DNA of 64,000 nt from Eubacteriaceae bacterium (GTDB taxonomy: Bacteria; Bacillota; Clostridia; Peptostreptococcales; Anaerovoracaceae): contig CABIXY010000002.1 in NCBI GenBank assembly GCA_902362805.1, positions 1 through 64,000 of the forward strand. The letters run 5' to 3'. The position numbers were made by a program, and so were the translations under genes. Positions 61,314 to 64,000 of the stretch are shown here, piece after piece. The stretch's first letter is position 1, and the number at the start of each line of letters is the position of its first letter. The notes beneath the pieces were generated by a model, which was given only the letters and a program-made list of their open reading frames with translations, was not told the origin of the DNA and did no database searches.

Positions 61314-61428
61314 GTACGATTCTAATATAATGATTATATAGTTTGGTATTTTTTTATGGTGAAATTTTGGAAACGATAGTTGTCTGAAATTTATAATTAT
61401 TTTACAAAAATAAGTAAATTTACAGCTA

Positions 61429-61456
61429 AATTACCAAAAGGTAATTAAGGTATAAT
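61429..61456 (+). promoter_or_regulatory. Operator and -10 of the mttB-type gene
   Basis: AATTACC-AAAA-GGTAATT (61429-61446) is a perfect inverted repeat directly upstream of TATAAT (61451-61456). It takes the place of a good -35 element, which suggests activator- or repressor-controlled transcription. Confidence 0.7.
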
Positions 61457-61465
61457 GAATTCATA

Positions 61466-61545
61466 ACCAGACGGGGCGTTGCCGCCAGGTAGGAATCGAT
61501 GAATCCATAACTGCAATGACGCGGCCCGCAGGTTCGAATCTCATC
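61466..61545 (+). ncRNA. Possible structured leader of the mttB-type gene
   Basis: The 120-nt leader is GC-rich compared with its surroundings. It holds GGCG-TTGC-CGCC (near 61475-61486) and CTCA-TCT-TGAG (near 61540-61550), with GGTTCGAATC in between, which mimics a tRNA T-loop. No match to a known riboswitch was recognised, and a full tRNA fold does not work. It is listed as a candidate only. Confidence 0.35.
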
Positions 61546-61586
61546 TTGAGAATTCAAATTATTCACAGAGAGGCGAAGGTAAGAAA

Positions 61587-63086
61587 ATGGACAAATTCAA
61601 ATTTGACACACTGCCGCAGCTCAGAGTTCTGAATGACGATCAGATCAAAGAGATGCACGAAAAGGCAATGTATGTTTTAGAAAATTTAGGTATTATTTTT
61701 GCATATGACAGAGCATTGGACGTTTTGGAAGAAGCGGGCTGTACTGTTGACAGAGAAACACAGAAGGTGAAATTCCCTAGAGAGCTGGTAGAGAAATGTA
61801 TCGAATCGGCTCCAGGTTCATTTGATTTATACGACAGAGAAGGCAATTTCTATTGCACATTTGGAGACGGCAAGACTAGATTTAATCCAGGCAGCAGCGC
61901 CAGCAACGTTTTGGAAAGCGATGGGGAGACTGTAAGACTGTCCAATGTCAAAGACCTGAAGCTGCTGACAAAGGTGGCACAGAGTCTTCCGCATATCGAC
62001 TTCGTATCTTCTTCCATCGTATGCGAAGAAGCGCCGGGTGAACTGGGTTCCCAATATCTCTATTACACTGAGATGCAGAACTCGACAAAACCGATCATCG
62101 GCGGTTCTACTGACGTAGAAGGGGTGCCTAGAACTTTCAAGCTGCTGAAAGCGGTTCTGGGATCTGAAGAAAACGTAAGAACGAAACCTTACACCATCTT
62201 CGACATCTGCGTGACTTCTCCACTCAAATGGTCCACCATCGGCGCAAGAAATATCATGGACTGCGTGGATATGGACATTCCAATCGAATTGATTTCTGCA
62301 CAGATTGCCGGCGCAACGGGTCCAATCACTTTAGCAGGATGTATCTTAGAACATACCGTAGAACTTCTGTCAGGATTGGTATTGATTCAGGTCATGAAGC
62401 CGGGACATCCAACAGTATATGGAGGCGCACCTTGCATCTTCAACATGAAGACCATGTATACACCGATGGAGGCCATGGAATGCAGCATGGTGACTGCCGG
62501 ATATGCGTCCATGGGTAAATACTACGGACTTCCAGTACATACATATGCGGCTATGTCAGACTCCAAATATATCGACTACCAGGCTGGAAGTGAATCTGCC
62601 AGAAGCGGACTCATGGCATATCTTGCCGATGTTGACAACGTATCCGGTGCAGGCGGACTCAACGTCATCGCGGAGATGAGTATCGAGAAAATGGTTGTGG
62701 ACAACGACTTTATCGGAACCATCAAGCATCTGGAAAAAGGAATTCGCTTTGACGAAGATTCCCTGGCAGCAGATCTGTTATTAAAGGTGGGCTCAGGCGG
62801 AAACTTCCTCAATCAGAAACACACTCTGAAGAACTACAAGAAAGAACAGAACTACAGCAACATCACCATGAACTACGAAGAGCGAGCTAACTGGAACAAG
62901 AGCGGCAACTGGTCCGTATCTGACAAAGCGAGAGACTATGTCAAGAAGATCGCAGAAGCAGATATCTGCCCTCTCGGCGAAGAGCGCACAAAAGCGCTGA
63001 ACGAAGCATTCATGGAAGTTTGTCAGGATTGCGGACTGACAAAAGAAACTGCGGAAGATCTGATTAAAAAGTATAATGAAGCTTAA
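61587..63086 (+). CDS. MttB-family corrinoid methyltransferase without pyrrolysine
   Basis: The 499-residue protein is a trimethylamine-methyltransferase (MttB/COG5598) superfamily member: PQLRVLNDDQIKEMHEKAMY, VLENLGIIFAYDRALDVLEE, ARNIMDCVDMDIPIELISAQ, IAGATGPITLAGCILEHTVE, GGAPCIFNMKTMYTPMEAME. The frame is open throughout with no in-frame TAG, so it is one of the non-pyrrolysine members. Characterised relatives demethylate glycine betaine, proline betaine, carnitine or gamma-butyrobetaine by passing methyl groups to a corrinoid protein. A carrier gene follows and racemases lie opposite, pointing to a methylated amino acid. Substrate not predictable. Confidence 0.9.
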   Translation: MDKFKFDTLPQLRVLNDDQIKEMHEKAMYVLENLGIIFAYDRALDVLEEAGCTVDRETQKVKFPRELVEKCIESAPGSFDLYDREGNFYCTFGDGKTRFNPGSSASNVLESDGETVRLSNVKDLKLLTKVAQSLPHIDFVSSSIVCEEAPGELGSQYLYYTEMQNSTKPIIGGSTDVEGVPRTFKLLKAVLGSEENVRTKPYTIFDICVTSPLKWSTIGARNIMDCVDMDIPIELISAQIAGATGPITLAGCILEHTVELLSGLVLIQVMKPGHPTVYGGAPCIFNMKTMYTPMEAMECSMVTAGYASMGKYYGLPVHTYAAMSDSKYIDYQAGSESARSGLMAYLADVDNVSGAGGLNVIAEMSIEKMVVDNDFIGTIKHLEKGIRFDEDSLAADLLLKVGSGGNFLNQKHTLKNYKKEQNYSNITMNYEERANWNKSGNWSVSDKARDYVKKIAEADICPLGEERTKALNEAFMEVCQDCGLTKETAEDLIKKYNEA

Positions 63087-63123
63087 GACAGTAATAGGGA
63101 ACAGTCTGAAAGCTTGTTATAGA

Positions 63124-63156
63124 GGACGCGCCAGGGGTTAGTTCCCCGGTGCATCC
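63124..63156 (+). other. Strong stem-loop between mttB-type gene and carrier
   Basis: GGA-C-GCGCC-A-GGGG pairs with CCCC-GGTGC-A-TCC around TTAGTT. There is no T-run after it, so it is more likely an mRNA-processing or stability element than a terminator. In addition GGGAAC (near 63098) can pair with GTTCCC inside it, allowing an alternative fold. Confidence 0.65.
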
Positions 63157-63249
63157 CAATTTCAAACGAAATTATCTTTTATCTAAACTATCTAGAAAGG
63201 AAAATGTGCGAGTAAAAGCCCCTAACTTTTATTTGTACAAGGAACAATT

Positions 63250-64000
63250 ATGGGTAAACGAGTTCCAATGTGGCAAGTATTATTCTGTATCGTATTTGCA
63301 CTAGGTATCATCTGTTATTCCATCTTCTACAGCTATGGCGAAGCACATATGCCAATGATCTTGGCAGCAGCAGTGGTAGCCACAGTTGGCGCACTCAATG
63401 GCTGGAAGTGGAATGTCATGGAAAAAGGTATGATTCAGGGAATCAGCCGCTCCATGCAGGCGAACCTGATCCTGCTGACTGTAGGTATCCTGGTAGCCAC
63501 CTGGAAAGCTGGAGGCATCATTCCGTCCATCATTTACTATGGACTTGACATTATCAGCCCGGGATTTTTCTTGGTAACGGCTTGTCTGCTGTGCTCCATC
63601 ATCTCCTTGGTAATCGGTTCGTCTTACACCACTGCCGGCACTATCGGCGTAGCCATGATCGGTATCGCCATCGGTCTTGGCATCAATCCGGCTCTGGCAG
63701 CAGGCGCAATAGTAGCGGGGGCTTATACTGGAGACAAGATGTCCCCGATGTCAGATACGACCAACATGGCACCGGCTGTATCTGGATCTAACATCTTTGA
63801 TCACATCAGGCACATGGTCTATACGGTAACCCCTTCTTATATCATCGCTTTGGTACTATACTTCATCTTAGGAAGAGGTGCTGCTCCTAGTGGGAACATA
63901 CAGATGGAGATGAAGGACATCCTGCAGGAAGCAATTCTGAACGAATTCACGGTGAGCCCGTTCCTCATGCTGCCGATCGTATTTCTATTGGGAGCAGTAT
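63250..64000 (+). CDS. NhaC-type carrier, third of three, cut by the window edge
   Basis: ATG 63250 with AAGGA 7 bases upstream opens a frame that continues past the window end (250 residues seen). It reads MGKRVPMWQVLFCIVFALGI, SLVIGSSYTTAGTIGVAMIG, and AGAIVAGAYTGDKMSPMSDT, matching the NhaC motif also found in the carrier at 34748. At least six helices are visible. Following an MttB-type methyltransferase, it is a good candidate for the importer of the methylated substrate, in the place usually taken by BCCT carriers. The missing second half prevents a judgement on integrity. Confidence 0.85.
   Translation, partial: MGKRVPMWQVLFCIVFALGIICYSIFYSYGEAHMPMILAAAVVATVGALNGWKWNVMEKGMIQGISRSMQANLILLTVGILVATWKAGGIIPSIIYYGLDIISPGFFLVTACLLCSIISLVIGSSYTTAGTIGVAMIGIAIGLGINPALAAGAIVAGAYTGDKMSPMSDTTNMAPAVSGSNIFDHIRHMVYTVTPSYIIALVLYFILGRGAAPSGNIQMEMKDILQEAILNEFTVSPFLMLPIVFLLGAV

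Noticed and set aside
61466..61545. tRNA gene, because of GGTTCGAATC
   Set aside because: The bases around the T-loop do not form a five-pair stem and no acceptor or anticodon stem fits.
61587..63086. Pyrrolysine-containing trimethylamine methyltransferase
   Set aside because: The frame has no in-frame TAG and no pyl genes are in view, so it is a non-pyrrolysine member.

Overview
The window looks like a piece of the chromosome of a low-to-mid GC, Gram-positive anaerobe of the class Clostridia, possibly near the Anaerovoracaceae/Emergencia group. The signs are strong GGAGG ribosome binding sites, a Bce-type resistance module, CarD, a PotABCD operon, sigma-54 activators with PrpR-type sensor regions, NhaC-type carriers and an MttB-type corrinoid methyltransferase without pyrrolysine. 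The genus is inference. No tRNA, rRNA, CRISPR array or prophage was seen.

Layout. 1-178 is the end of an IS256-type element lying against a seven-copy 93-bp tandem array (179-758). 887-2968 holds two COG0523/CobW GTPases, one His-rich and one fused to a DUF1980-like domain. 3070-4649 holds a decayed TetR gene, a small unknown gene and carD. 4987-9251 is an XRE-cupin regulator with potA, potB and a fused potCD. 9294-14011 (minus) is a bceRSAB-like set. 14177-17033 is a YfcC-type carrier plus an M20 dipeptidase. 17163-21805 is an orphan E2-like acyltransferase, an acyl-CoA ligase and a PTS-EIIC/EAL fusion. 21857-28522 holds a GH25 lysozyme, a DUF5685-DnaJ pair, a D-cysteine desulfhydrase-like enzyme, a tocopherol-cyclase-like protein and a DUF554 protein. 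28625-32819 (minus) is a two-subunit aconitase X followed by an old-yellow-enzyme reductase. 33346-34545 is an MFS exporter.

34748-54833 is the most connected part. Two paralogous sigma-54 activators (37340, 45359) sit among four near-perfect -24/-12 promoters. These drive an NhaC carrier, a nitroreductase, a pair of polysaccharide-deacetylase-like hydrolases, and an NhaC-argH transcript. Malic enzyme and fumarase follow argH from their own sigma-70 promoter, giving a plausible route from an N-(dicarboxyethyl) compound through fumarate and malate to pyruvate. Between them lies a tandem duplication of an ABC-2-permease/WG-repeat gene pair under a 40-bp palindromic operator.

55088-57135 is a PadR-DUF4180-amidohydrolase operon, followed by corA. 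58081-64000 is a divergent cluster: two PLP racemase-fold proteins and a UroD-type methyltransferase on one side, an MttB-family methyltransferase and an NhaC carrier on the other. It looks like a methylated amino acid demethylation system.

The most striking unexplained item is a 147-bp structured element present twice (30731-30877 minus, 47544-47690 plus). Each copy lies in the 5' leader of a different gene, in the same orientation relative to that gene, and base changes between the copies mostly preserve pairing. Several smaller palindromic repeat families are also scattered between genes.
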